Shown: in pieces, positions 1 to 7,727 of the stretch
How the letters are laid out: every line of letters begins with the position of its first letter
Numbering within the stretch: the stretch's first letter is position 1
Assembly: GCA_964570795.1 (NCBI GenBank)
Contig: CAZMYZ010000003.1
Coordinates: forward strand, 1-64,000
DNA: 64,000 nucleotides
Origin: Damh-18 sp964570795
GTDB lineage: Bacteria > Patescibacteriota > Minisyncoccia > Phycocordibacterales > UBA918
Direction of reading: 5' to 3'
Notes under the pieces: model-generated
What the model was told of the DNA's origin: nothing
Database searches by the model: none
The model's input: only the letters and a program-made list of their open reading frames with translations
Made by a program: the position numbers and the translations under genes

Positions 1-105
1 GACGAGAGTATCATTGGTGGATTTATCGTGAGTGGAAAAGGAAAGCGTATCGACCATAGTTACAAAAGCACATTATTAGACACCTATCACAGACTAGTAG
101 ATTAA
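1..105 (+). CDS. atpH: ATP synthase delta subunit, C-terminal end only
   Basis: An open frame enters the window at base 1 and stops with TAA at 103-105, leaving 34 residues. The piece contains IIGGFIV followed by a basic stretch and a hydrophobic end, which matches the C-terminal strand of the F1 delta (OSCP) subunit, where an IGGF-type motif is typical. The ATG of atpA starts one base after the stop, the usual order in F1Fo operons. Delta links the F1 head to the peripheral stalk. The call rests on this short motif and on synteny, since the rest of the gene lies outside the window. Confidence 0.8.
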   Translation, partial: DESIIGGFIVSGKGKRIDHSYKSTLLDTYHRLVD

Positions 106-106
106 T

Positions 107-1666
107 ATGAGCACAATCATTGAGAGAATTAAGAAGGAACTTGAATCAATCAAGCCCGAAGGAGGACTTGAAGAAATGGGTACCGTGGTCGCTGTAGGCG
201 ATGGCGTTGCTGAGATTGAGGGCGTGAAAGACGCTCGTATGATGGAAATGGTGCTCTTTGATGACACCGAAGGACGTTCACTCAAAGAGAGTATGGAGCA
301 CACCGGAACACTTTTCGGTCTTGTGCTCAACCTCGAGGAAGAGTCTGTGAAAGTGGTGGTGCTTGGTGATGCGTCACGCGTGCACGAAGGTATGCTCGTG
401 CGTCGCACGGGGAAGCTCCTCAGTATTCCCGTTGGAGACGACATTGTCGGTCGTGTGGTAAATCCACTCGGCGAAGTACTTGATGGAAAGGGTGCATACA
501 CTAATACTCGTGAGATGGCTATCGAACGTGTCGCGTACGGCGTGATGGATCGTTCTTCGGTAAATGAACCTATTCACACTGGTATCAAAGCGATTGACTC
601 AATGATTCCTATCGGTCGCGGACAGCGCGAACTCATCATTGGTGACCGTGCTACAGGAAAGACTATTGTTGCTATCGACACTATCATCAATCAAAAGTAC
701 GAACCGAAGGAAAAGCGTCCTATTTGTATTTACGTTGCTATCGGGCAAAAGGAATCAAAGACCGCGCGTATTGTGCGCACTCTTGAAGAGCAAGGGGCGA
801 TGGAATACACCATCGTGGTTTCTACCTCTGCTGCAGATCCTTCACCACTCCAGTTCCTTGCACCATTTGCAGGAGCGGCTATTGGTGAATATTTTATGGA
901 AAAAGGTCAGGATGCACTCATTGTGTATGATGATTTGAGTAAGCATGCCGTGGCATATCGCCAGATGTCACTCCTCCTTCGCCGCCCACCAGGACGCGAA
1001 GCGTACCCTGGAGACATCTTTTACTTGCATTCCCGCCTCCTAGAAAGAGCCGCGAAACTTTCAAAGGAACTTGGCGGTGGCTCACTCACTGCGCTTCCTA
1101 TTATTGAAACACAGGAAGGTGACGTATCTGCATACATTCCTACCAATGTGATTTCTATCACTGACGGTCAGATTTTCCTTGAAACAGACCTCTTCAACAA
1201 GGGTATTCGTCCTGCACTCAACGTAGGTATCTCGGTATCACGTGTGGGATCTTCGGCACAGACAAAGGCTATGAAGAAAGTGTCCGGAAAGATTCGCCTT
1301 GAACTCGCGCAGTTCCGCGAACTCGAGGCCTTTATGCAATTTGCAGGCGATCTCGACCAAGACACCAAGAATCGTATTGAAAGTGGTCGTCGGTATACGG
1401 AATTGCTCAAGCAAGACCAACACCAAACCCAGCCGTTCTATAAGCAGGCAATTTCTATTTTTGCTGCCAACAGCGGTATTCTTGAAGGTGCGTCAGTAAC
1501 CAACGTACGCATTATTGAAAGTGAATTTCTTGGCATGATAGAGCGCGATAAGCCAGAAGTGATTGAATCTATCAAAAACGAACGCGCAATTTCAGATGAT
1601 GTTGAGGCTACACTCAAAACAGTAATTGAAGGTTTCAAATCAGCATTTGCTCATCTCTACCAATAA
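107..1666 (+). CDS. atpA: ATP synthase F1 alpha subunit
   Basis: This 519-residue protein is the non-catalytic nucleotide-binding subunit of the F1 hexamer. The N-terminal beta-barrel (about 25-95) is followed by the Walker A loop GDRATGKT at 179-186, in which Ala replaces the usual Gln of GDRQTGKT. The PGREAYPGD segment and the SVSRVGSSAQ segment with the conserved arginine are present. Length is normal for the family (about 500-515). The ATG lies one base after the atpH stop and atpG starts 6 bases downstream, so it sits inside one operon. There is no obvious Shine-Dalgarno sequence, which suggests translational coupling. Confidence 0.98.
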   Translation: MSTIIERIKKELESIKPEGGLEEMGTVVAVGDGVAEIEGVKDARMMEMVLFDDTEGRSLKESMEHTGTLFGLVLNLEEESVKVVVLGDASRVHEGMLVRRTGKLLSIPVGDDIVGRVVNPLGEVLDGKGAYTNTREMAIERVAYGVMDRSSVNEPIHTGIKAIDSMIPIGRGQRELIIGDRATGKTIVAIDTIINQKYEPKEKRPICIYVAIGQKESKTARIVRTLEEQGAMEYTIVVSTSAADPSPLQFLAPFAGAAIGEYFMEKGQDALIVYDDLSKHAVAYRQMSLLLRRPPGREAYPGDIFYLHSRLLERAAKLSKELGGGSLTALPIIETQEGDVSAYIPTNVISITDGQIFLETDLFNKGIRPALNVGISVSRVGSSAQTKAMKKVSGKIRLELAQFRELEAFMQFAGDLDQDTKNRIESGRRYTELLKQDQHQTQPFYKQAISIFAANSGILEGASVTNVRIIESEFLGMIERDKPEVIESIKNERAISDDVEATLKTVIEGFKSAFAHLYQ

Positions 1667-1672
1667 TCCCCT

Positions 1673-2581
1673 ATGGCACTCAAGCTGATTAAAAACAAAA
1701 TAAAATCGACACAGCGCACGAGCAAGGTGACGAAAGCAATGGAAGCAGTTTCTGCGGTGAAGATGCGTAAAAGCCAAGAGCGCGCGCTCAAAGGTCGCTC
1801 GTTTGCCGACGCTGCATTACGTATTTTGGAAAACATTTCACACAGCCTTGATGTACAAAATCACTCATTCTTGAAATCAGATTATGGTAGTCATGATTGT
1901 CTTGTGGTGATTACTGCCGACAAAGGCCTTGCAGGGAGTCTCAATAGCGCCGTACTCAAAGAGGCAACACAGTACTTGAGCACTCGTGAAAAAGGTGAGG
2001 TAGAGCTCGTGTGTTTTGGAAAGAAAGCCTACGAATTTTTCCTTCGTCGTGAATACGTCATCCCAAAGCACTATCTCAACATCAGTGATGAGATAAGTAT
2101 TGGTGATATGGAAGAAGTGGTGACTTTCCTTACCGCCCAATTTAAAACAGGGAAGTACCGCAACGTACACGTGGTCTACCAAAACTTTAAATCCACGTTT
2201 GAGCAGCAGGCTATTGTGCGCCAAGTACTTCCTATCCGTCCTACCGAAGTACACACGATGATTGAGGATATTTTGCCAAAGCATGGCAAGTACAGTGAAG
2301 AGAGGGAAGTAAAAAAGAACGCCGTGTACACCATCGAACAAAACTACGAATCGCTCTTTGACTCCATCTTTAGTTCACTCGTAGAGATTATGCTCTACCA
2401 TGCACTCTTGGAATCAAAAGCGAGTGAGCATTCAGCACGTATGGTTGCCATGAAAAACGCTACCGACAAGGCAAAGGACGTTACCAAGATTCTCACACTC
2501 AAATTTAACAAAGAACGACAGAGTGTGATTACCGCAGAAGTTTCAGAGATTACGGGAGGTATCGAAGCAATGAAAACGTAA
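1673..2581 (+). CDS. atpG: ATP synthase F1 gamma subunit
   Basis: This 302-residue protein is the central rotor shaft of F1. The N-terminal helix with IKNKIKSTQRTSKVTKAMEAVSAVKM (here in two pieces, residues 5-16 and 17-31) and the C-terminal helix with SEHSARMVAMKNATDKA are the two coiled-coil halves typical of gamma. Length agrees with the family (about 285-300). It follows atpA by 6 bases. It is separated from atpD by 163 bases holding a long inverted repeat, which is a wider gap than elsewhere in this operon. Confidence 0.97.
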   Translation: MALKLIKNKIKSTQRTSKVTKAMEAVSAVKMRKSQERALKGRSFADAALRILENISHSLDVQNHSFLKSDYGSHDCLVVITADKGLAGSLNSAVLKEATQYLSTREKGEVELVCFGKKAYEFFLRREYVIPKHYLNISDEISIGDMEEVVTFLTAQFKTGKYRNVHVVYQNFKSTFEQQAIVRQVLPIRPTEVHTMIEDILPKHGKYSEEREVKKNAVYTIEQNYESLFDSIFSSLVEIMLYHALLESKASEHSARMVAMKNATDKAKDVTKILTLKFNKERQSVITAEVSEITGGIEAMKT

Positions 2582-2698
2582 AAGTTGTTTTTGGCGAATT
2601 TCGTCGTCATGTTTGAGAAAAATTTTGTTCATCATAATACACATATGCCTCACAAAATTTTTCTCACATTCCTCGAACTTCGCTCAAAAACAACATTT
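2581..2698 (+). repeat. Long imperfect inverted repeat between atpG and atpD
   Basis: The gap between atpG and atpD folds on itself. A perfect 15-bp inner stem pairs TGAGAAAAATTTTGT (2614-2628) with its complement at 2652-2666. Outer arms AAAGTTGTTTTTGGCGAA (2581-2598) and the complementary stretch near 2679-2698 pair imperfectly. The predicted RNA hairpin covers nearly the whole 118 bases. There is no T-run after the outer arm, so it is not a standard terminator; it could stabilise mRNA ends or adjust the subunit ratio. Function is inferred only. Confidence 0.8.
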
Positions 2699-2744
2699 AC
2701 GAAAAAGCGCACTTATTATCACATTTACACATAACATCATTAAT

Positions 2745-4127
2745 ATGAACACAAAAACCACAGAAGGTACTATCACCCAGATTATCGGTCCAATTATCGA
2801 CGTCTATTTTGCAGATGGCGTACCTGGCCTTGGTCATGCGCTCAAAGTGCAACTTGAGGATGGAAAAACATTGACTGTCGAAGTGGCACAGCACCTTGGT
2901 GGAAACCGTGTTCGTACTATCGCGATGCAGGACACTGCAGGGCTCACCCGTGGACTTGCGGTTGCAAACACCGGTGCTCCTATCAGTGTACCGGTGGGAG
3001 AGAAGTCACTCGGCCGCCTCATGAATGTGCTTGGTGAGACACTCGATGGTGCCGGTGAAATCAAAGATTCACCTACGTTGCCTATTCTCCGAAAGGCACC
3101 ACATTTCACTGAGCAATCGACAAAGACCGAGGTTTTTGAAACAGGTATTAAGTCTATTGACCTCCTCGCACCATTTATCAAAGGAGGAAAGGTGGGTCTT
3201 TTCGGAGGGGCAGGAGTAGGAAAGACCGTTATCATTCAGGAATTGATTCGCAACATCGCTACCGAGCACGGAGGATACTCAGTATTTGCTGGAGTAGGAG
3301 AGCGTGTGCGTGAAGGTAACGACCTCTATCATGAGATGAAGGAGTCAGGCGTACTCGACAAGACCGCACTCGTCTTTGGACAGATGAATGAAGTACCGGG
3401 AGCGCGTGCACGCATCGGCCTCACCGGCCTCACTATGGCAGAATACTTCCGCGATGAGGGAGGAAAGGACGTACTCTTCTTTATGGATAACGTGTTTCGC
3501 TTTACACAGGCAGGACAAGAGGTGTCCTCACTCCTCGGACGCGTATCATCTGCAGTGGGTTACCAGCCAACACTCGCTGAGGAAATGGGACAGATGCAGG
3601 AGCGTATCACCTCAACCACTAAGGGTTCTATTACATCGGTGCAGGCGGTGTATGTACCTGCCGACGACCTTACCGACCCTGCACCAGCAACCACGTTCTC
3701 ACACCTTGACTCTACGGTAGTGCTCTCACGCGCACTCGCATCTCTCGGTATTTACCCTGCTATCGACCCACTCGAGAGTAAGTCATCAGCACTCGACCCG
3801 CTCGTCGTGGGACGCGAGCACTACGATGTCGCACAGGGAGTAAAACAGGTACTCCAGAGATACAAAGACCTTCAGGATATTATTGCGATTCTCGGTATTG
3901 AAGAACTTTCAGACGATGACAAGCAACTCGTGTACCGCGCACGCAAGATTCAGCGTTTCCTCTCACAGCCATTCTTTGTGGGAGAGGTATTCACCGGTAC
4001 TCCTGGCGCCTATGTGCCACTCAAGGAGACTATCCGTGGTTTCAAAGAGATTCTTGAAGGAAAGCACGATGAAAAACCAGAACAGAATTTTTACATGAAG
4101 GGAGGAATTGATGACGTTGCTGCATAA
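2745..4127 (+). CDS. atpD: ATP synthase F1 beta subunit
   Basis: This 460-residue protein is the catalytic subunit of F1. Walker A GGAGVGKT is at 154-161, GERVREGNDLYHEM and MNEVPGARAR follow, then the Walker B region FFMDNVFRFTQAG, and an EELSDDD segment corresponds to the DELSEED lever. The frame is open further upstream to 2613, but that extension (44 residues) runs through the inverted repeat and is not beta-like. The ATG at 2745 gives the usual N-terminus and length. atpC follows after two bases. Confidence 0.98.
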   Translation: MNTKTTEGTITQIIGPIIDVYFADGVPGLGHALKVQLEDGKTLTVEVAQHLGGNRVRTIAMQDTAGLTRGLAVANTGAPISVPVGEKSLGRLMNVLGETLDGAGEIKDSPTLPILRKAPHFTEQSTKTEVFETGIKSIDLLAPFIKGGKVGLFGGAGVGKTVIIQELIRNIATEHGGYSVFAGVGERVREGNDLYHEMKESGVLDKTALVFGQMNEVPGARARIGLTGLTMAEYFRDEGGKDVLFFMDNVFRFTQAGQEVSSLLGRVSSAVGYQPTLAEEMGQMQERITSTTKGSITSVQAVYVPADDLTDPAPATTFSHLDSTVVLSRALASLGIYPAIDPLESKSSALDPLVVGREHYDVAQGVKQVLQRYKDLQDIIAILGIEELSDDDKQLVYRARKIQRFLSQPFFVGEVFTGTPGAYVPLKETIRGFKEILEGKHDEKPEQNFYMKGGIDDVAA

Positions 4128-4129
4128 GT

Positions 4130-4384
4130 ATGAAGCAGGAATCCACCTTTACACTCACAATATCGCGCGTTGACGAAATGCTGTTTTCGGGTGCCGCACA
4201 TTCTATTACGCTTCCCGGTGAAAAGGGACAACTTACCGTACTTGCACAGCATGAGCCTATTATCACCTTGCTCAGAGATGGTATTATTACTGTCCGCACG
4301 AGCGACGGAGAACAGACTTTTTCTATCGGAAAAGGTATTTGTGAGGTGAGTAATAACCAAGTCACGATTCTTGTGCAGTTGTAG
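4130..4384 (+). CDS. atpC: ATP synthase F1 epsilon subunit, short form
   Basis: The 84-residue product matches the N-terminal beta-sandwich of epsilon: an FSGAAHSITLPGEKGQLTVLAQHEP segment (read in two parts around residues 19-43) and IGKGICEVSNNQVTILV at the end. Bacterial epsilon is usually about 130-140 residues because a C-terminal helical hairpin follows; here the stop comes right after the sandwich. The gene is the last clear atp gene, two bases after atpD. Without the hairpin, epsilon-type autoinhibition of ATP hydrolysis should be absent or weak, which is inferred from the known role of that hairpin. Confidence 0.9.
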   Translation: MKQESTFTLTISRVDEMLFSGAAHSITLPGEKGQLTVLAQHEPIITLLRDGIITVRTSDGEQTFSIGKGICEVSNNQVTILVQL

Positions 4385-4406
4385 TTAGTCGTTTAAGTGT
4401 ATTTGT

Positions 4407-4706
4407 ATGTTTGAAAAAGCAAAAGGTTTTATGATGAAAAAGTTGCTCGAGAAGCAACTCAAGGATGCGCCAGCGGAGCAGCGTGAACTCATCATGACAC
4501 TCATCGAGAAAGATCCACAACTCTTTGAAAAAATTGCTGCAGAAATGCAGGCAGAAATAAAGGCAGGAAAGACACAAATGGCCGCCGCAATGAAAGTGAT
4601 GCCAAAGTACCAGGTACAACTCAAAGCACTTATGGGCGACAAGATGCCCGGAGGCGCACAGGGGCCCACCACACAATTCAATCCAAACGGAACGATACAC
4701 CGTTGA
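4407..4706 (+). CDS. Small helical hypothetical protein downstream of atpC
   Basis: A 99-residue, Met-, Lys- and Gln-rich protein that I do not recognise as a named family. It appears mostly alpha-helical up to about residue 78, with heptad-like spacing in LLEKQLKDAPAEQRELIMTL, and ends in a Gly/Pro/Thr-rich tail. There is no signal peptide or membrane segment. It starts 22 bases after atpC in the same direction and may belong to the ATP synthase transcript. A hairpin begins at its stop codon. Confidence 0.6.
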   Translation: MFEKAKGFMMKKLLEKQLKDAPAEQRELIMTLIEKDPQLFEKIAAEMQAEIKAGKTQMAAAMKVMPKYQVQLKALMGDKMPGGAQGPTTQFNPNGTIHR

Positions 4707-4786
4707 CCAGAAATTACAGAGCGAAGCGACAATAATTTCTGAGTGACCTTGAAGTTAAAGAGCATCAGCGACTATAACTTCTGGTC
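4705..4786 (+). repeat. Nested inverted repeats after the atp operon
   Basis: GACCAGAAATTACAG at 4705-4719 is complementary, with two mismatches, to 4772-4786. Inside it CAGAAATTA (4708-4716) pairs with TAATTTCTG near 4733-4741. The two foldings are mutually exclusive. No T-run follows, so this is a hairpin at the transcript end rather than a clear intrinsic terminator. Beyond it, 4787-4927 shows no convincing gene. Confidence 0.6.
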
Positions 4787-4927
4787 TGTCATAATTTAGT
4801 ACTCTTAATCAATATTTTGACCAAGGAAAAAAATGGTATTCCTAATCCATTTTCAGACGCATTGCTCCGCTTACTGAGTTAAAGTTACATTTATGAAACT
4901 TTGTTCGGAGTACCCACAGTTTTGAAT

Positions 4928-4954
4928 CCCGCGCGCCTATGGCACGCGGGTTTT
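4928..4954 (+). terminator. Intrinsic terminator
   Basis: CCCGCGCGCC (4928-4937), loop TAT, GGCACGCGGG (4941-4950), then TTTT. There is one mismatch in a ten-base stem. It separates the ATP synthase unit from the gene at 4972. The ATG at 4939 lies inside the stem, so it is not used as a start. Confidence 0.75.
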
Positions 4955-4956
4955 GT

Positions 4957-4964
4957 GGTACGAT
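4957..4964 (+). promoter_or_regulatory. Extended -10 promoter, leaderless
   Basis: TGG-TACGAT with the -10 hexamer at 4959-4964, seven bases before the ATG at 4972. A start site about seven bases past the -10 would coincide with the start codon. Confidence 0.55.
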
Positions 4965-4971
4965 ACTCGTA

Positions 4972-5547
4972 ATGAAAAAAATCTTGGTCTTTTTAGGAAA
5001 CCCCACCAATAGTTCTTTCTCGGGTACGGTGGCAGATACCTATGAGGAGGCTGCGCGTCTTGCGGGACATGATGTTGCACGCATCAATGTAGGTAGTCTT
5101 GCCTTTGACCCCGTACTCCATCGTGGATATAAAGAAGTGCAGCAGTTAGAGCCCGACCTCCTCCATGTACAAGAAGCAATCCATTGGGCTGACCATATCG
5201 TATTTGTATACCCCAACTGGTGGTGCTCGATGCCGGCACTTATGAAAGGAATGTTTGACCGTATGTGGCTCCCTGGCTTTGCATTTAATTTTGACCCACA
5301 AACAAAAGCAGTTACACAGCATTTGAAAGGGAAGACGGCGCGTGTGATTATTGTAAATGGCACCTTTAGCCCCCTTATGACCTGGTGGAAATTTGGTGAC
5401 TACACCAATGAAATTGCCCATGGTATTTTAGGTTTTGCAGGTATTAGTGCTTCGGTGACTGCATTTGGTCCTGTGGAGCGAGTCGACGATGCTAAGCGCG
5501 CATCGTGGCTTAATAGGGTAAAACTCTTTGGCCAGAAGGGAATATAG
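4972..5547 (+). CDS. Flavodoxin-fold NAD(P)H:quinone oxidoreductase-like protein
   Basis: This 191-residue protein matches the NAD(P)H dehydrogenase (quinone)/modulator of drug activity group, cytosolic FMN or FAD enzymes that transfer two electrons to quinones or other acceptors. The N-terminal strand and loop KKILVFLGNPTNSSFSG is the flavin phosphate-binding region, ADHIVFVYPNWWCSMPALMKG (residues about 74-94) is the family hallmark, and MFDRMWLPGFAF follows. The start at 4972 is chosen because the upstream in-frame ATG at 4939 lies in a terminator stem and a -10 box sits seven bases before 4972. It is a single-gene unit closed by a terminator at 5556. Confidence 0.85.
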   Translation: MKKILVFLGNPTNSSFSGTVADTYEEAARLAGHDVARINVGSLAFDPVLHRGYKEVQQLEPDLLHVQEAIHWADHIVFVYPNWWCSMPALMKGMFDRMWLPGFAFNFDPQTKAVTQHLKGKTARVIIVNGTFSPLMTWWKFGDYTNEIAHGILGFAGISASVTAFGPVERVDDAKRASWLNRVKLFGQKGI

Positions 5548-5555
5548 CAACGTAC

Positions 5556-5590
5556 AAAACCCCCGGCGCCTACAGCATCGGGGGGTTTCT
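5556..5590 (+). terminator. Intrinsic terminator
   Basis: A C-run stem AACCCCCG near 5558-5565 pairs with CGGGGG(G)TT at 5579-5587, followed by a short T-containing tail. It ends the oxidoreductase unit. Confidence 0.7.
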
Positions 5591-5607
5591 ATCCCCAAAA
5601 TATGTCA

Positions 5608-5636
5608 TTGACATATACTTTTTATCGTGTAGTATA
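5608..5636 (+). promoter_or_regulatory. Sigma-70-type promoter of the GC-rich small gene
   Basis: TTGACA at 5608-5613 is followed after 16-17 bases by TAGTAT/AGTATA at 5630-5636. The start site would fall near 5643, leaving a leader of about 45 bases that carries a Shine-Dalgarno sequence. Confidence 0.65.
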
Positions 5637-5686
5637 GCCCAGCCAGCAATCGTGCTAGCAATTTGTTCTTCACAGGAGAAAGACCA

Positions 5687-5974
5687 ATGCAGAAACAAGG
5701 CGAACACATCACCCTCACCGTCAACGGCAAGAAGATGACTGGTGCCCAAATCCTGTCCGCGTTCAGTGCCAGCGACACCAAGCACGGCACGACCAAGTCC
5801 GGCAAGCCGGTAAAGTCGCCCGCCTACAAGCGCTTCGGCAATGACATCGTTATCCTCGGCCAGGCCGGCACCCTCGACAAGGGTATCACCGTCATGACCT
5901 CGGACGACTTCTCTGTTCTCGCCGCTCACGCCAGCACCGATTCGGCCTTCGCCGGCGCAACGACCTCGGCCTAA
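5687..5974 (+). CDS. GC-rich 95-residue protein of unknown function
   Basis: I do not recognise this family. The ATG at 5687 follows AGGAGAAAGACCA, a good Shine-Dalgarno arrangement; an earlier in-frame start at 5663 has none. The protein is soluble, rich in Lys, Thr, Ser, Ala and Gly, and has no Cys or Trp; no signal peptide is visible. Base use differs sharply from its neighbours: I count 72 G or C in the 120 bases 5701-5820, and codons such as GGC, GCC, AAG and ACC dominate. It has its own promoter and terminator. The bias may reflect very high expression or recent acquisition. The opposite strand is also open, but lacks a start signal and is taken as a GC-driven shadow. Confidence 0.75.
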   Translation: MQKQGEHITLTVNGKKMTGAQILSAFSASDTKHGTTKSGKPVKSPAYKRFGNDIVILGQAGTLDKGITVMTSDDFSVLAAHASTDSAFAGATTSA

Positions 5975-6035
5975 TCCGGCCGCCACAACTCCCCCATAAG
6001 GGGAGAACAGCACCGCTCACCTTACGCAGGAGAGC

Positions 6036-6070
6036 AGCCCCCAAAGACTTCGGTCTGCGGGGGCTTTTTA
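6036..6070 (+). terminator. Intrinsic terminator
   Basis: AGCCCCC (6036-6042) pairs with GGGGGCT (6059-6065), with an inner GAC-TTCG-GTC tetraloop hairpin, then TTTTTA. A smaller hairpin CTCCCC-CATAA-GGGGAG lies upstream at about 5989-6005. Confidence 0.85.
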
Positions 6071-6094
6071 TATGCACATACGTAACGCATGTAG

Positions 6095-6100
6095 TATGCT
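6095..6100 (+). promoter_or_regulatory. -10 box, leaderless
   Basis: TATGCT ends seven bases before the ATG at 6108 and supports that start over 6072 and 6096. Confidence 0.5.
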
Positions 6101-6107
6101 AGTACCC

Positions 6108-7337
6108 ATGCAACAAAAAAAGGTTCTCGGCGTACTTTTTATGACACTTCTTCTTGATACCGTAGGTATCGGAATGCTCATACCTATTATTCCCTCACTG
6201 TTTACCGATCCCACATCTTCCTCATTCCTCCTTGCAGGATACAGTGTATCCTCCCAATACCTCCTTGCAGGTATCCTCACCGCCATCTTTGGCCTTATGC
6301 AGTTTTTTGCTTCCCCGGTACTTGGTGAACTTTCGGATATGTATGGCAGAAAGAAAATCCTCACCATTGGAGTAGCAGTACTCGCGCTTTCACAGTTACT
6401 CTTCGCATCGGGCATTGCGTTTGCCTCACTTACACTTCTTTTTGTCAGTCGCGCCATAGCGGGTATAGCCGGTGCCAATTTCAGTGTGGCACAAGCAATG
6501 ATTGCCGATATCACTACGCCTGAGAATAGAGCGCGCAATTTTGGACTTATTGGTGCAGCGTTTGGTCTTGGCTTTATGGTGGGGCCGCTTCTTGGAGGTG
6601 TGCTTGTGGGGGTTACTGGTAATGCATCAGTGCCATTTATTCTTGCAGGAGTCCTCGGCGTCATTAATGTACTTTCTGTTACTCTTCTTTTGCCCGAAAC
6701 ACATCACGTCCGTAGTGAGAAAAAGTCAGTTACCGTACTCCGCGCACTGCATCATATTCAGTCGGCATATCAGGATAGAGAATTGCGCCCTGTGTATGCA
6801 GCAAGTTTTATGAGTATGCTTGGCTTTACCTTCTACACCACCTTCATCCCGATTCTTCTTTCGGTGCGTTTTAATTATTCAGAAACAATGACGGGTACGT
6901 ACTTTGGTGTGGTAGGTATATGGATTATTGTGTCGCAGGTACTCGTCGTACGTATCTTGAGCAAACACTATAGCGACTACGCACGCCTCCTCTACGCACT
7001 CCCTATAGTAGGGGTATGTATCTTTCTCCAGTCTGTTGTCCCCCATGCATATTATCTCTATATAATCATGCCGCTCTTTAGCGCGGCATTTGCACTCGTC
7101 AATACCAGTATCCCTGCGCTTGTCAGTAAAAGTGTTGGGGGAGAGCGCCAAGGAGCAGCACTCGGTATCAACGGCTCTCTTGGTGCACTCTCTATGACTA
7201 TCGCTCCATTCCTCGCTGGCCTTGCTTCAGGAAACTTGGGTATTTCATCCGCATTTATTATTGGCTCAGTGTGTGTCTTTTGTGCACTGTACATCGTCCG
7301 CTTTCGCATTTCTCCAAAAACTCATTCCTCGCACTAA
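6108..7337 (+). CDS. Major facilitator superfamily transporter, drug:H+ antiporter type
   Basis: A 409-residue polytopic membrane protein with about 12 predicted transmembrane segments, as in 12-TM MFS exporters. The loop 2-3 signature GELSDMYGRKK is intact, and the second half of the N-domain has RAIAGIAGANFSVAQAMIAD and PENRARNFG, as in TetA-like antiporters. Substrate cannot be told from sequence. The start at 6108 is set by a -10 box ending seven bases upstream; the twelve codons before it in frame overlap the promoter and terminator. The gene stands alone between two terminators. Confidence 0.9.
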   Translation: MQQKKVLGVLFMTLLLDTVGIGMLIPIIPSLFTDPTSSSFLLAGYSVSSQYLLAGILTAIFGLMQFFASPVLGELSDMYGRKKILTIGVAVLALSQLLFASGIAFASLTLLFVSRAIAGIAGANFSVAQAMIADITTPENRARNFGLIGAAFGLGFMVGPLLGGVLVGVTGNASVPFILAGVLGVINVLSVTLLLPETHHVRSEKKSVTVLRALHHIQSAYQDRELRPVYAASFMSMLGFTFYTTFIPILLSVRFNYSETMTGTYFGVVGIWIIVSQVLVVRILSKHYSDYARLLYALPIVGVCIFLQSVVPHAYYLYIIMPLFSAAFALVNTSIPALVSKSVGGERQGAALGINGSLGALSMTIAPFLAGLASGNLGISSAFIIGSVCVFCALYIVRFRISPKTHSSH

Positions 7338-7360
7338 TCAACGGGATACCTCAAATGAAA

Positions 7361-7381
7361 AACCCCGTTATTCACGGGGTT
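7361..7381. terminator. Bidirectional terminator between convergent genes
   Basis: AACCCCG (7361-7367) and CGGGGTT (7375-7381) form a stem between the MFS gene and the convergent small gene. The stop codon of the minus-strand gene (7380-7382) overlaps the right arm. Confidence 0.7.
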
Positions 7382-7586
7382 AATGGAGCAATGACTTGTA
7401 TTTTTGTCTAAGGAACTCAGTAAGTTCCTTAAGTTCGTCTATAGATAGTTCATTTACATGCTCTTTCCCATGCGTTGCAAGAAATGCTCTTGTGTGCGGG
7501 CAAAGGGAACTGAGTTCGGCAAGGTTATTCCGGAGTTCTTGAAATAGCATTTTTGCAGCAGCAAGAAAAACTCTATCGTCGTTCAT
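7380..7586 (-). CDS. 68-residue helical hypothetical protein
   Basis: A small, probably soluble helical protein ending in LKELTEFLRQKYKSLLH; no known family recognised. The ATG at 7586 has a well-placed Shine-Dalgarno AGGAG six bases upstream on the minus strand, which makes a real gene likely despite the length. It is convergent with the MFS gene and shares its terminator hairpin. A 17-bp palindrome lies about 60 bases upstream of its start. Confidence 0.65.
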   Translation of the reverse strand: MNDDRVFLAAAKMLFQELRNNLAELSSLCPHTRAFLATHGKEHVNELSIDELKELTEFLRQKYKSLLH

Positions 7587-7645
7587 TTCATACTCCTGAT
7601 AAGAACTATAATAATTGATTAAAACACACTTTATTTATTTTGTAC

Positions 7646-7662
7646 ATTCAGGCTGCCTGAAT
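7646..7662. repeat. 17-bp perfect palindrome, possible operator
   Basis: ATTCAGGC-T-GCCTGAAT at 7646-7662, in the 190-base gap upstream of the minus-strand gene at 7380-7586. Its symmetry and place suggest a dimeric repressor site; no regulator is encoded next to it. Confidence 0.4.
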
Positions 7663-7727
7663 CGTCACCCTAATTGCATAGACGGAAACCTAATACATGC
7701 AAAGAACCAAATGGTCACGCATTAAAA

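Noticed and set aside
2613..2744. Longer atpD frame starting upstream
   Set aside because: The 44 extra residues are encoded by the inverted repeat and do not resemble any ATP synthase beta N-terminus; the ATG at 2745 gives the family start.
4841..4897. Short plus-strand frame of 14 codons beginning near 4833 after AAGGAAAAAA, and a 6-codon minus-strand frame after GGAG
   Set aside because: The ribosome-site matches are weak and the frames are very short in AT-rich spacer sequence; nothing else supports translation.
4890..4935. tRNA-like segment around TTTTGAATCCCGCG
   Set aside because: The stretch recalls a T-arm, but no cloverleaf pairing, acceptor stem or anticodon arm can be drawn around it.
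4939..4971. Eleven-residue extension of the flavodoxin-fold gene
   Set aside because: The ATG at 4939 lies in the loop and stem of an intrinsic terminator, upstream of the gene's -10 box.
5570..6013. 147-codon minus-strand frame opposite the GC-rich gene
   Set aside because: It lacks a ribosome site and promoter in that direction, spans two terminators, and is expected from the GC-rich codon pattern of the plus-strand gene.
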